From NCBI GenBank assembly GCA_946630615.1, contig CAMOYX010000005.1, positions 1 to 33,647 on the forward strand: a stretch of DNA of 33,647 nt. The letters run 5' to 3'. Both the position numbers and the translations under genes were made by a program. Position 1 is the stretch's first letter. Each line of letters starts with the position of its first letter. This document shows positions 5,093 to 14,100 of the stretch, in pieces. The DNA comes from an uncultured Mycoplasmatota bacterium (lineage in GTDB: Bacteria > Bacillota_I > Bacilli_A > RF39 > UBA660). The notes beneath the pieces are model-generated. The model worked only from the letters and a program-made list of their open reading frames with translations, ran no database searches and was not told the DNA's origin.

Positions 5093-7594
5093 TTACTTTC
5101 CGCAGCACTGCTTATACTTCTTGCCACTTCCACATGGACACAAATCGTTTCTCTTTATCTTCTTGTCATTTTTAACTGTTTTAACTTTTTTATCTCCATC
5201 TTGTTTAGTGTCATTAGTTTTACCTGAATTTAATGTTTGTGTCATTTGAGTATTTTGTTCAATATTAGCTTTTAATAAGAACTTAGCAATTGATTCATCA
5301 ATTTGATTTAATAATTGTTCAAACATATTATATCCTTCCATAGTATATGCTTGTAAAGGATTAGTTTGAGCATATTGTCTTAAGAAGATACCTTCTTTTA
5401 AAGCTTCCATAGCATTTAAGTGTTCTACCCATAAGTTATCAATAATTCTAAGAGAAATAGCTCTTTCAAATTCTTCAAAATGAGGAGCATCAGCTATCTT
5501 AGCTTCATAGTCTTCATTTACAAGGTCAGTAATAAAATCAATTACTCTTGCTTCTTCTTTATTCCACTTACTAATATCATCTTTATTTAACTTAGTAGTC
5601 TTTAAGAAGTTAGTATTAACATATTCTTCAATTTCTTCAAAGTCTTTATCTGTTAAGTATCCTTCAGGAGCTAAGTGTCCAGTTACTAAGTCTTCAATAG
5701 TATTTCTAAATGTTTCTTTAATTGAATCATGAATAGATTCATTATCAATTATTTCATTTCTTTGTTCATAAATGATTCTTCTTTGTTCATTAACTACGTT
5801 ATCGTAATCAAGTAAGTTCTTACGCATATCATAGTTGTTACCTTCTACCTTCTTTTGAGCACTTTCAATAGATCTAGTTAATGATTTAGAACGAATTGCT
5901 TGATCTCCAGTTAAACCTAATGCAATAACCATGTTCTTAACTTTATCTGTACCAAATCTTCTCATTAAGTCATCTTCAAAAGATACGAAGAATTGAGAAA
6001 CACCTGGATCTCCTTGACGTCCTGATCTACCTCTTAATTGGTTATCAATACGTCTTGATTCATGTCTTTCAGTACCGATTACATAAAGTCCACCTAGTTC
6101 TCTTACACCTTCACCAAGTTTAATATCTGTACCACGACCTGCCATGTTAGTAGCAATAGTAATAGCACCTTTTTCACCAGCATGAGAAATAATTTCAGCT
6201 TCTCTTACATGATTCTTAGCATTTAATACTTCATGAGGTAATTTAGCTTTAGTAAGCATCTTAGATAATAACTCATTCATTTCTACTGATATAGTACCAA
6301 CAAGAATTGGTTGACCAGTTTTATGAATTTCTTCAATACATTTTACAATAGCTTGGAATTTACCATCTATAGTTGAGTAAACTAAATCTGGTAAATCTTT
6401 TCTTTGAATTGGTTTATTTGTTGGTATTTGAATAACATACATGTTATAAATATCTCTAAACTCTTCTTCTTCAGTCTTAGCAGTACCAGTCATACCAGCT
6501 AGCTTTTTATACATTCTAAATAAATTTTGATATGTAATAGTAGCCATTGTTCTAGTTTCTTCATTAATATGAACGCCTTCTTTAGCTTCAATAGCTTGGT
6601 GTAGACCTTCACTAAATTGTCTACCTTTCATTAAACGTCCAGTAAATTGGTCAACTATAACGATTGCTCCATTATCAACTACATAGTCTACATCTTTATT
6701 AAATCCATAATTAGCTTTTAAAGCATTATTAACGTGATGTACTAATGCAGAGTTTTCAGAATCATATAAATTATTTAAATTAAATATTTTTTCTAAATGA
6801 GCTGCACCTTTTTCAGTAATAGATACATTTCTTGTTTTTTGATCTAAAGTATAATCTTCTTCATCTAATGCCTTAACTGCAATATCAGCTTTAGTATATA
6901 ATTCAGCTGCATTTTGTTTACCACCAGAAATAATTAATGGTGTTCTAGCTTCATCGATTAGGATACTATCTACTTCGTCTACAATAGCAAAGTTAAGTGG
7001 TCTTAATACCCTATCTTCTTTTCTAACTACCATGTTATCTCTTAAGTAATCAAAACCTACTTCATCATTAGTAGAGTAAGTTATATCACAATTATAAGCT
7101 TCTCTTTTTTGCTCAGGATTCATTTGTTTCATATTTAATCCTACAGTTAAACCAAGGAATCTAAATACTCCACCCATCCATTCTGAGTCTCTCTTTGCAA
7201 GGAACTCATTAACTGTAATGATATGTACGCCTTCACCAGTTAAAGCATTTAAGTAAGCTGGCATAGTTTCAGTAAGAGTCTTACCTTCACCAGTTTTCAT
7301 TTCAGATATGTTACCAAAATGAATTGCTAAAGCACCTAAGATTTGTACATAGTATGGTTTTTCACCAAGTACACGGAAGTCTGCTTCTCTAACAACTGCA
7401 TAAGCATCTACCATAATATCTTCTAAGTCTTCACCATTAGCTAGTCTTGTCTTAAATTCAGTAGTTTTAGCTTTTAATGCATCATCAGATAATTTAGCCA
7501 TTGTATCTTCTTTAGCTACAATTAAATCTGCAATCTTTCTAAATTTTTGTAATTCTTTATATTCACTATCAAACAACTTTGTTAATATTCCCAT
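5093..7594 (-). CDS. secA: preprotein translocase ATPase SecA
   Basis: MKTGEGKTLTETMPAYLNAL, DEVDSILIDEARTPLIISG, GRGTDIKLG, C-terminal SEC-C CPCGSGKKYKQCCGK. Confidence 0.98.
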   Translation of the reverse strand: MGILTKLFDSEYKELQKFRKIADLIVAKEDTMAKLSDDALKAKTTEFKTRLANGEDLEDIMVDAYAVVREADFRVLGEKPYYVQILGALAIHFGNISEMKTGEGKTLTETMPAYLNALTGEGVHIITVNEFLAKRDSEWMGGVFRFLGLTVGLNMKQMNPEQKREAYNCDITYSTNDEVGFDYLRDNMVVRKEDRVLRPLNFAIVDEVDSILIDEARTPLIISGGKQNAAELYTKADIAVKALDEEDYTLDQKTRNVSITEKGAAHLEKIFNLNNLYDSENSALVHHVNNALKANYGFNKDVDYVVDNGAIVIVDQFTGRLMKGRQFSEGLHQAIEAKEGVHINEETRTMATITYQNLFRMYKKLAGMTGTAKTEEEEFRDIYNMYVIQIPTNKPIQRKDLPDLVYSTIDGKFQAIVKCIEEIHKTGQPILVGTISVEMNELLSKMLTKAKLPHEVLNAKNHVREAEIISHAGEKGAITIATNMAGRGTDIKLGEGVRELGGLYVIGTERHESRRIDNQLRGRSGRQGDPGVSQFFVSFEDDLMRRFGTDKVKNMVIALGLTGDQAIRSKSLTRSIESAQKKVEGNNYDMRKNLLDYDNVVNEQRRIIYEQRNEIIDNESIHDSIKETFRNTIEDLVTGHLAPEGYLTDKDFEEIEEYVNTNFLKTTKLNKDDISKWNKEEARVIDFITDLVNEDYEAKIADAPHFEEFERAISLRIIDNLWVEHLNAMEALKEGIFLRQYAQTNPLQAYTMEGYNMFEQLLNQIDESIAKFLLKANIEQNTQMTQTLNSGKTNDTKQDGDKKVKTVKNDKKIKRNDLCPCGSGKKYKQCCGK

Positions 7595-7678
7595 GTTGTT
7601 ACCCTCCTAAAATTAATCACTCTTTGATTAATTACTCCTATATAATAGCAAAAAAAGCCTTATTTTAAAAGAAATAAT

Positions 7679-7702
7679 TAAAAAGATAGGTTAAAACCTA
7701 TC
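7679..7702 (-). terminator. intrinsic terminator of hpf
   Basis: AAGATAGG-TTAAAA-CCTATCTT with minus-strand T-run. Confidence 0.7.
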
Positions 7703-8236
7703 TTATTCCCCACTAATCTTACCAAATGAACCATCTCTACGTTTATAAACTACAGTTGGAGCATTTGTTTTACTATCTAAATATAGATAGAAATCATGAT
7801 CTGTTAACTCCATTTCTAATATAGCTTCTTCAACGTCCATTGGTCTTAATTCTACCTTTTTATCCTTTTTAATCTTCAAGTCTGATTCTTTAACGTTAAC
7901 TTCTTCTTTTTCAAATATTTCGTATCTTAAAGAATCTTTAAATTTCTTCTTTAATTTAGTTTTGTTCTTGCGAACTTGTCTAACTAACTTATCTACAACT
8001 AAATCTATAGCTGCATATAAGTCTTCGTGAATTTCTTCACCTCTAAGAGTAAACTTAGGTGTTGGAATAGTAACTTCGATACTTTCAAGGTTGTTCTTAG
8101 CACGTACAATAACATATGCCTTTAACTCTTCAGGATTAGGAAAATACTGATCCAACTTTTGAAGTTTCTCATCGATTCTATCTCTGATGGCTTCAGTAAC
8201 CTTAATCTTGTCCCCTCTTACTTCTAATCTCATCAA
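7703..8236 (-). CDS. hpf: ribosome hibernation-promoting factor, long form
   Basis: N-terminal HPF/RaiA domain plus C-terminal VELRPMDVEEAILEMELTDHDFYLYLDSKTNAPTVVYKRRDGSFGKI. Confidence 0.93.
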   Translation of the reverse strand: MMRLEVRGDKIKVTEAIRDRIDEKLQKLDQYFPNPEELKAYVIVRAKNNLESIEVTIPTPKFTLRGEEIHEDLYAAIDLVVDKLVRQVRKNKTKLKKKFKDSLRYEIFEKEEVNVKESDLKIKKDKKVELRPMDVEEAILEMELTDHDFYLYLDSKTNAPTVVYKRRDGSFGKISGE

Positions 8237-8404
8237 ATCACCTCTCTAGCTAGATTATATCATATTTAAAATTAAAATCAAAAAACTGCATGCACTATAT
8301 AATATAAATCTATTTAAAGAGTTTTATCACACTTTAATCCCCCTTTCCGCATGATAAATTAACACATATTATTTAAATTATTTTTAAATATGTCTTAAAT
8401 GTAT

Positions 8405-9061
8405 TTATCTTTGTCTGAAAAGACTTATAAGCTTAGATTTTGAACTACGAGATAAATAATCTATACTTATATTATTCTTAAATACTATACTCTTTTCAGT
8501 AACATAATTAATGTTATAAATATTAACTAAACAAGATCTATGAGATCTAAAAAAGTATCCCTTTGCTTGATTATTTATTGAATCAAGAGAATCATTAACT
8601 ACTATTTCCTTATTGCCATAACTAATTATTATCTTTCTTAAAACTTTATCTCTAATAATATAGTTTATTTTACTGTATTCTAGATAATAAATATCTTTAT
8701 TTATATTAACTTTTAATATATGTAAATTTTCAATTTCATTTATTATTTTTAATACAGTTTTGCATAAATCATATTTACTACTAATTAAATAATAAGGTAA
8801 ATAAGACTTAGATAAATCTCTTTTATGTACATTATTAGAATATATTACTAAATGAGTTTTATAAAAATGATAATAATTAGATATTTTATCTAAGTTATTA
8901 TTATCAACTATTAAAATAGTATAATCATCCTTATCATATTTATCATTAAAAGAATAATTCATAATATCTAAACCAAATAAAAACTCACTTAAAGTGAGTT
9001 TAATTAACTTTTTATTGCTTTTACTAGCAATTATCACAATACTTAACACTAACTCTCCCAC
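8405..9061 (-). CDS. LytTR-type DNA-binding protein with divergent N-terminal receiver-like region
   Basis: C-terminal YLEYSKINYIIRDK...FFRSHRSCLVNIYNINYV is LytTR-like; the N-terminus lacks an obvious complete receiver signature. Confidence 0.75.
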   Translation of the reverse strand: MGELVLSIVIIASKSNKKLIKLTLSEFLFGLDIMNYSFNDKYDKDDYTILIVDNNNLDKISNYYHFYKTHLVIYSNNVHKRDLSKSYLPYYLISSKYDLCKTVLKIINEIENLHILKVNINKDIYYLEYSKINYIIRDKVLRKIIISYGNKEIVVNDSLDSINNQAKGYFFRSHRSCLVNIYNINYVTEKSIVFKNNISIDYLSRSSKSKLISLFRQR

Positions 9062-9065
9062 TTTC

Positions 9066-9251
9066 TCACATGTTAAAAAACGCTATGATTAGTTGAGAGC
9101 TTAAATAGCCAAGTGATAGCGTACACAAGACTACTAATATTCTAACTTGCCAGTACGCTTTTTGTCTAACTATTTTATTAAAATTAACACCTGATAAAGC
9201 AAAACTTGATAGTAATGTCATAAAAAAGTATAGATAAATACGCATATTCAT
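9066..9251 (-). CDS. DUF1146-like small membrane protein (YwzB family)
   Basis: ALSGVNFNKIVRQKAYWQVRILVVLCTLSLGYLSSQLI. Confidence 0.7.
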   Translation of the reverse strand: MNMRIYLYFFMTLLSSFALSGVNFNKIVRQKAYWQVRILVVLCTLSLGYLSSQLIIAFFNM

Positions 9252-9253
9252 AA

Positions 9254-9688
9254 CTATTTATCTAATTCCTTTATCATGTCAACTCTACGTAAATGTCTTT
9301 CTTCGTGAGCACTAGGTGTATTTATAAATGTTAAAACTAAATCTAATGCATCATTATTATTAAGTCCTCCAAACGACACCATGTTGGCTCCATTATGTTC
9401 TTTTGCTTTTCTAGCATCATCAGAGTTTACACATCTTGCACATCTAATTCCTTTAATTTTATTTGCAACAATGCTCATTCCAATACCATTACCACAAATT
9501 AATACACCTAAGGAATCACTATTTCTTGCCACATTACTAGCTACTTCAATAGCAAACTTAGGATAATCGTCTCCTTCACTATTAACTAATTTAGTTCCTA
9601 CTGCTTCATATCCCAATTTATTTAATTCACTAATTAGATAATCTTTAGTTTCTATTCCATTATGATCAGTTCCAATAAATATTTTCAT
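9254..9688 (-). CDS. rpiB: ribose 5-phosphate isomerase B (RpiB/LacA/LacB family)
   Basis: IGTDHNGIETKDYLISEL, GVLICGNGIGMSIVANKIKGIRCARC. Confidence 0.93.
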   Translation of the reverse strand: MKIFIGTDHNGIETKDYLISELNKLGYEAVGTKLVNSEGDDYPKFAIEVASNVARNSDSLGVLICGNGIGMSIVANKIKGIRCARCVNSDDARKAKEHNGANMVSFGGLNNNDALDLVLTFINTPSAHEERHLRRVDMIKELDK

Positions 9689-9732
9689 TTATATCATCTC
9701 CATGAATATATTATACCAATAAAAAAAGGAAA

Positions 9733-9945
9733 TTACTTTCCTTCTTGATTTAAATTATATTTCTTGTTAAATTTCTCAATCTTACCAGCCTTACTTACTT
9801 TACCTTGTTTACCAGTGTAGAATGGATGGCAATTTGAACATACATCAACTTCAATTTTTTCAGCAGTAGATCTTACAGTAAATTTATTACCACAAGAAGC
9901 ACATACGATTTCAGTTTCATGCATTGTTGGATGAATACTCTTCAT
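9733..9945 (-). CDS. rpmE: 50S ribosomal protein L31 (Cys-containing type)
   Basis: [27 protein letters not shown]...[15 protein letters not shown]; start reassigned to 9945 downstream of GGGAG. Confidence 0.96.
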   Translation of the reverse strand: MKSIHPTMHETEIVCASCGNKFTVRSTAEKIEVDVCSNCHPFYTGKQGKVSKAGKIEKFNKKYNLNQEGK

Positions 9946-9967
9946 AAATCTTTTCTCCCTTCTTCCC

Positions 9968-10033
9968 ATGTTAAATTCTTAACATAGTTTTTCTACGTCT
10001 TAAGTATTGTATCATAAACTATTAATAATGCAA
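9968..10033 (-). promoter_or_regulatory. rpmE promoter and short leader hairpin
   Basis: -35 TTGCAT (10028-10033), 16-bp spacer, TGATACAAT extended -10 (10006-10011); leader hairpin ATGTTAA-ATTC-TTAACAT at 9968-9985. Confidence 0.55.
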
Positions 10034-10034
10034 G

Positions 10035-10469
10035 TTATTTTATTTTGAATATCTTCACACAAGTTAAAGCAAATAACTCTTGTATAAATAATGAATATAT
10101 AAACAATATAAATGGAATATATAACTTACTACTAAATAGTATTAAACAATCTATAAAAGAAATAATACTAAATAATATAGGAATTAATACTAATATATCT
10201 AATCTAATTTCTTTCTTACCTTTAAAATTCATACCAGTTTTATCTCTTGTAATAGCAACAAAAGATAATACTACAGATATTAAATATATAAAAAAATAAG
10301 CAATACCAAATCTAATACCTACTTCACCTAAATCTTTAATATCTCCCATGTTAATAAATATACTAGATATAAGTAATAATATTAAATAACTAATAGAATA
10401 CACAAATGTATATTTAATTAAAGATTTATTATAATTAATCTTAGCTCTATTCTTAAAAAAATTTAACAT
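10035..10469 (-). CDS. membrane protein, hypothetical (about 4 TM)
   Basis: hydrophobic segments; between rpmE and murA. Confidence 0.65.
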   Translation of the reverse strand: MLNFFKNRAKINYNKSLIKYTFVYSISYLILLLISSIFINMGDIKDLGEVGIRFGIAYFFIYLISVVLSFVAITRDKTGMNFKGKKEIRLDILVLIPILFSIISFIDCLILFSSKLYIPFILFIYSLFIQELFALTCVKIFKIK

Positions 10470-10480
10470 ACTAACTACCT

Positions 10481-11740
10481 CTAATCTTCATCAATTAATC
10501 TAATATCTGCTCCTACTTTATTTAACTTAGAAACAATATTCTCATAACCTCTTAATATATGTTCAATATTAGATATCTCTGTTGTTCCTTCAGCTACCAT
10601 TCCTGCAACAAGAAGTGATGCACCTGCTCTTAAATCTGTAGCCTTAACTTTTCTTCCAACTAACTTTGATGGACCTATAACAACTGCTTTCTTTTCAAAA
10701 GCATTAATATTAGCGCCCATTGCATTTAGATGTGGAATATGTCTTAATCTATTCTCATAAATAGTTTCTTCAAATATAGATTCACCACTACATTGAGTCA
10801 AAAAAGTACTCATTGGTTGACCAAGGTCAGTTGGAAAACCAGGATATACAGTAGTTTTTATGTTAACAGCATTTAATTTCCTAGTTCTAGAAATATAAAC
10901 ACTATTTCCTTTTATCTTATACTTAACACCTGCTTCTCTAAACTTAAATAATAAAGATTCTAAATGTTCAGATACTAAGCCAGACACTTTAAAATTTCTA
11001 CCAAGTAAAGCACCCATAATTAAGTATGTACCAGCTTCAATTCTATCAGGTATTACAGTAACTTCTCCATCATGTAGTTCTTCTACACCTTCTATTATGA
11101 TTTCACCTGTTCCAGCGCCTTTAATTTTAGCACCCATAGAGTTTAGAAAATCAGCAACATTTACTATTTCTGGTTCTCTAGCAGCATTTATAATCTTTGT
11201 AACACCATTTGCTAATGTAGCAGCAATCATAACATTTATAGTTGCACCAACAGATGGAAAATCAAAGAATAAACTAGTTCCCTTTAATCTACTCTTAGAC
11301 TTCATTAAATAATGTCCATCTACTTCTTTAATAGTTACATTCATTTTCTTAAATGAATCTAAGTGTATATCTATAGGTCTACTACCAATAATGCATCCAC
11401 CTGGATAACTTATTTCTGCTTTATTAAATAAACCTAATAAAGAACCCATAAAATAATATGAAGCTCTTAACTTAGAAGCATATTCTTGTTTAATTAATTC
11501 ATTATGTAAGTTCTTATTATCTATAATAAGAGTTTCATTTTTATAAATAACTTCAGAACCTAAACTTTTCATAATATCAAGCAGTATTCTTACATCAGAT
11601 ATATCAGGTACGTTATGAATTACACACTTACCCTTAGTTAAAACACTAGCTGGTATTAAAGCTACTATAGCATTCTTAGCGCCACCAATATGTACTTCCC
11701 CATTTAATTCTTTGTTACCTTTAATTAATAACTTTTTCAT
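10481..11740 (-). CDS. murA: UDP-N-acetylglucosamine 1-carboxyvinyltransferase
   Basis: GNKELNGEVHIGGAKNAIVALIPASVL, TVYPGFPTDLGQPMSTFLTQCSG, DLRAGASLLVAGMVAEG. Confidence 0.96.
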   Translation of the reverse strand: MKKLLIKGNKELNGEVHIGGAKNAIVALIPASVLTKGKCVIHNVPDISDVRILLDIMKSLGSEVIYKNETLIIDNKNLHNELIKQEYASKLRASYYFMGSLLGLFNKAEISYPGGCIIGSRPIDIHLDSFKKMNVTIKEVDGHYLMKSKSRLKGTSLFFDFPSVGATINVMIAATLANGVTKIINAAREPEIVNVADFLNSMGAKIKGAGTGEIIIEGVEELHDGEVTVIPDRIEAGTYLIMGALLGRNFKVSGLVSEHLESLLFKFREAGVKYKIKGNSVYISRTRKLNAVNIKTTVYPGFPTDLGQPMSTFLTQCSGESIFEETIYENRLRHIPHLNAMGANINAFEKKAVVIGPSKLVGRKVKATDLRAGASLLVAGMVAEGTTEISNIEHILRGYENIVSKLNKVGADIRLIDED

Positions 11741-11787
11741 ACAATTCTCCTATTAAATACATATTCTTCTTTGTAACTTAATATTAA

Positions 11788-11815
11788 CAAAAAATAGCCT
11801 TTAAAAAAAGGCTAT
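11788..11815 (-). terminator. intrinsic terminator of prmC
   Basis: AAATAGCCTTTAAAAAAAGGCTATTT with minus-strand T6. Confidence 0.8.
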
Positions 11816-12537
11816 TTAACTTTCTTTACAGCAAACACAAATCTGTCTCTTCCATTTAAATCTTTATTAATAGATACATCATACATAGGTAACTTACTAT
11901 TAAATAAGTCTTTAATCTGATTACCTTGTAGCATACCTATTTCAAAAGCTATTATAATTGGTTTACTATTTATATTACTTAATTTATCTATTATTAATCT
12001 ATAAAAATCAAGACCATCTTCTCCACCAAATAAAGCTATCTGAGGTTCATACTTAGTTTCAACACCAACATCTTCACTATTCATAACATAAGGAGGATTG
12101 CTTACTAATACATCATATCCTTCAAAGTTAACATTAGCCATATCATCACTTATAAATGTAATATTATTAACTTTGTTATGTAAAGCATTCTCTTTTGCTA
12201 CTTTAATAGCATCACTAGATATATCTACAGCTGTAATACTTGAATTAACATTGTTTAAAGAAATATTAATAGATATACAACCAGAACCAGTCCCAAGTTC
12301 TAAAACTTTTATATTATTTAAATTTAATTCTTTTATCTTTTTGTTTAGCATATCTACAAGCAGTTCAGTTTCAAATCTAGGTATTAATACACTTTCATTA
12401 ACTTTTATAGTAGAGTCTAAAAATTCTACATCTCCAATAATATATTGAATAGGATAACCACTTTTAACTTTTTCTAAAGCATAGTTATAATCTATTCCTC
12501 TTTCTTCTAATATCTTTTTATTTAATTCATCAATCAT
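11812..12537 (-). CDS. prmC: peptide chain release factor N5-glutamine methyltransferase
   Basis: VLIPRFETELLVD, VLELGTGSGCISI, VSNPPYV. Confidence 0.95.
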   Translation of the reverse strand: MIDELNKKILEERGIDYNYALEKVKSGYPIQYIIGDVEFLDSTIKVNESVLIPRFETELLVDMLNKKIKELNLNNIKVLELGTGSGCISINISLNNVNSSITAVDISSDAIKVAKENALHNKVNNITFISDDMANVNFEGYDVLVSNPPYVMNSEDVGVETKYEPQIALFGGEDGLDFYRLIIDKLSNINSKPIIIAFEIGMLQGNQIKDLFNSKLPMYDVSINKDLNGRDRFVFAVKKVK

Positions 12538-12558
12538 ATCTTTACCTAAAAAAGCAAG

Positions 12559-13614
12559 TTATTCACTTGCTAATTTTCTCTTTAAATCTTCAGTAGTTAA
12601 AGCTTCAATAATAGGATCTAAATCTCCATCCATTACTCTATCTAAAGACATAACTGAAAAACCAATTCTATGATCAGTTACTCTATTTTGAGGATAATTA
12701 TAAGTTCTAATCTTTTCAGATCTATCTCCAGAACCTATCTTACTTCTACGTTCACTACCTACTTTAGCTTCTTGTTCAGCAATCATATTATCATACATCT
12801 TAATCTTTAATAATTTCATAGCCATATCTTTATTCTTTAATTGACTACGTTCATTTTGACATGTAACAACAGTATTTGTTGGAACATGAGTAATACGTAC
12901 TGCAGAGTTAGATGTATTTACGGATTGTCCACCAGCTCCAGATGAGTGATATACATCAATCTTTAAATCAGATTCTTTAATCTCAATATCTACATCATCT
13001 ACTTCAGGCATTACTAAAACTGTAGCAGTAGAAGTATGAACTCTACCAGCAGTTTCAGTAACTGGAACTCTTTGAACTCTATGTGCACCAGATTCATATT
13101 TCATTTTTGAATATACACTTTGACCTTTAATAATAAATTCTATTTGGGCATATCCACCAGAAGATCCTGGTACTTCATGGTTAATTTCAATCTTCCAGCC
13201 TTGCTTTTCAGCAAATCTTTCATACATTCTAAATAAATCTCCAGCAAATATGTTAGCTTCATCTCCACCTGCAGCTCCACGGATTTCCATGATAATATTC
13301 TTATCATCATTTTTATCTTTAGGAATTAACATGATTTGAAGTTCATCTTCTAATCTTGCTATCTTTTCTTCATTATCTGCAATTTCCATTTCAGCTAATT
13401 CTCTCATATCTGGATCACTAACAAGTTGTTTAGCTTCTTCTAAAGATTGTTTAGCGTCTTGATATTCATGGTATTTATCTACTACTTCTGCTAAATCACT
13501 TTGTTCCTTTGATAATTGTTTAACTTTAGAAAAGTCAGACATTACATCAGGTTTCATAAGTTCTTCACTTAATAAATTATACTTTTCTTCCATAGCTTTT
13601 AATTTTTCTTCCAT
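12559..13614 (-). CDS. prfA: peptide chain release factor 1
   Basis: SSGAGGQSVNTSNSAVRITH; start reassigned to the ATG at 13614 with AGAGGTGAT upstream. Confidence 0.97.
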   Translation of the reverse strand: MEEKLKAMEEKYNLLSEELMKPDVMSDFSKVKQLSKEQSDLAEVVDKYHEYQDAKQSLEEAKQLVSDPDMRELAEMEIADNEEKIARLEDELQIMLIPKDKNDDKNIIMEIRGAAGGDEANIFAGDLFRMYERFAEKQGWKIEINHEVPGSSGGYAQIEFIIKGQSVYSKMKYESGAHRVQRVPVTETAGRVHTSTATVLVMPEVDDVDIEIKESDLKIDVYHSSGAGGQSVNTSNSAVRITHVPTNTVVTCQNERSQLKNKDMAMKLLKIKMYDNMIAEQEAKVGSERRSKIGSGDRSEKIRTYNYPQNRVTDHRIGFSVMSLDRVMDGDLDPIIEALTTEDLKRKLASE

Positions 13615-13645
13615 GAGTATCACCTCTTTTCTTAAATATTAATTA

Positions 13646-14086
13646 TTAGTTTTCTTCTTCTTCGTCACTTACAACAACAAAATCTTTTAAATCGTCATCA
13701 GTAGTATCGTTGTTTTCAGCGTCATCAACATCTTCATAAATTGAAGAATCATCATCTTCAATTTCATCTTCCATACTATCTTCATCAGAATAATCATAAT
13801 CATATTCATCATCGTCATCATCAATTACGATTTTTTCTGACTTTCTAGTTCTTAAATCAAAATATCCTTTGTCTAACATTACAAATCTCTTATCAGTAGC
13901 AAGCATTTCAAAGAAGTCAGCTACTTGATCTTCAAAAGCATCTTCGCCTAAACCAAGTAATTCACAGATTTTCATAAACATATCTGTTAATTTCATTTTC
14001 TTATTACTTTCTTCTAATAGTTTGTATGCTATAGCATCATAGCTCATTAATTCTAATTCTTCTCTTGGTATGTCTTTTAATTTCAT
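13646..14086 (-). CDS. rpoE: DNA-directed RNA polymerase subunit delta
   Basis: N-terminal helical HARE-HTH-like domain and strongly acidic Asp/Glu-rich C-terminus. Confidence 0.85.
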   Translation of the reverse strand: MKLKDIPREELELMSYDAIAYKLLEESNKKMKLTDMFMKICELLGLGEDAFEDQVADFFEMLATDKRFVMLDKGYFDLRTRKSEKIVIDDDDDEYDYDYSDEDSMEDEIEDDDSSIYEDVDDAENNDTTDDDLKDFVVVSDEEEEN

Positions 14087-14100
14087 ATAAATATCTCCTT

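Noticed and set aside
13646-14086. Acidic low-complexity ORF as something unusual
   Set aside because: The Asp/Glu-rich C-terminus is normal for the RNA polymerase delta subunit.
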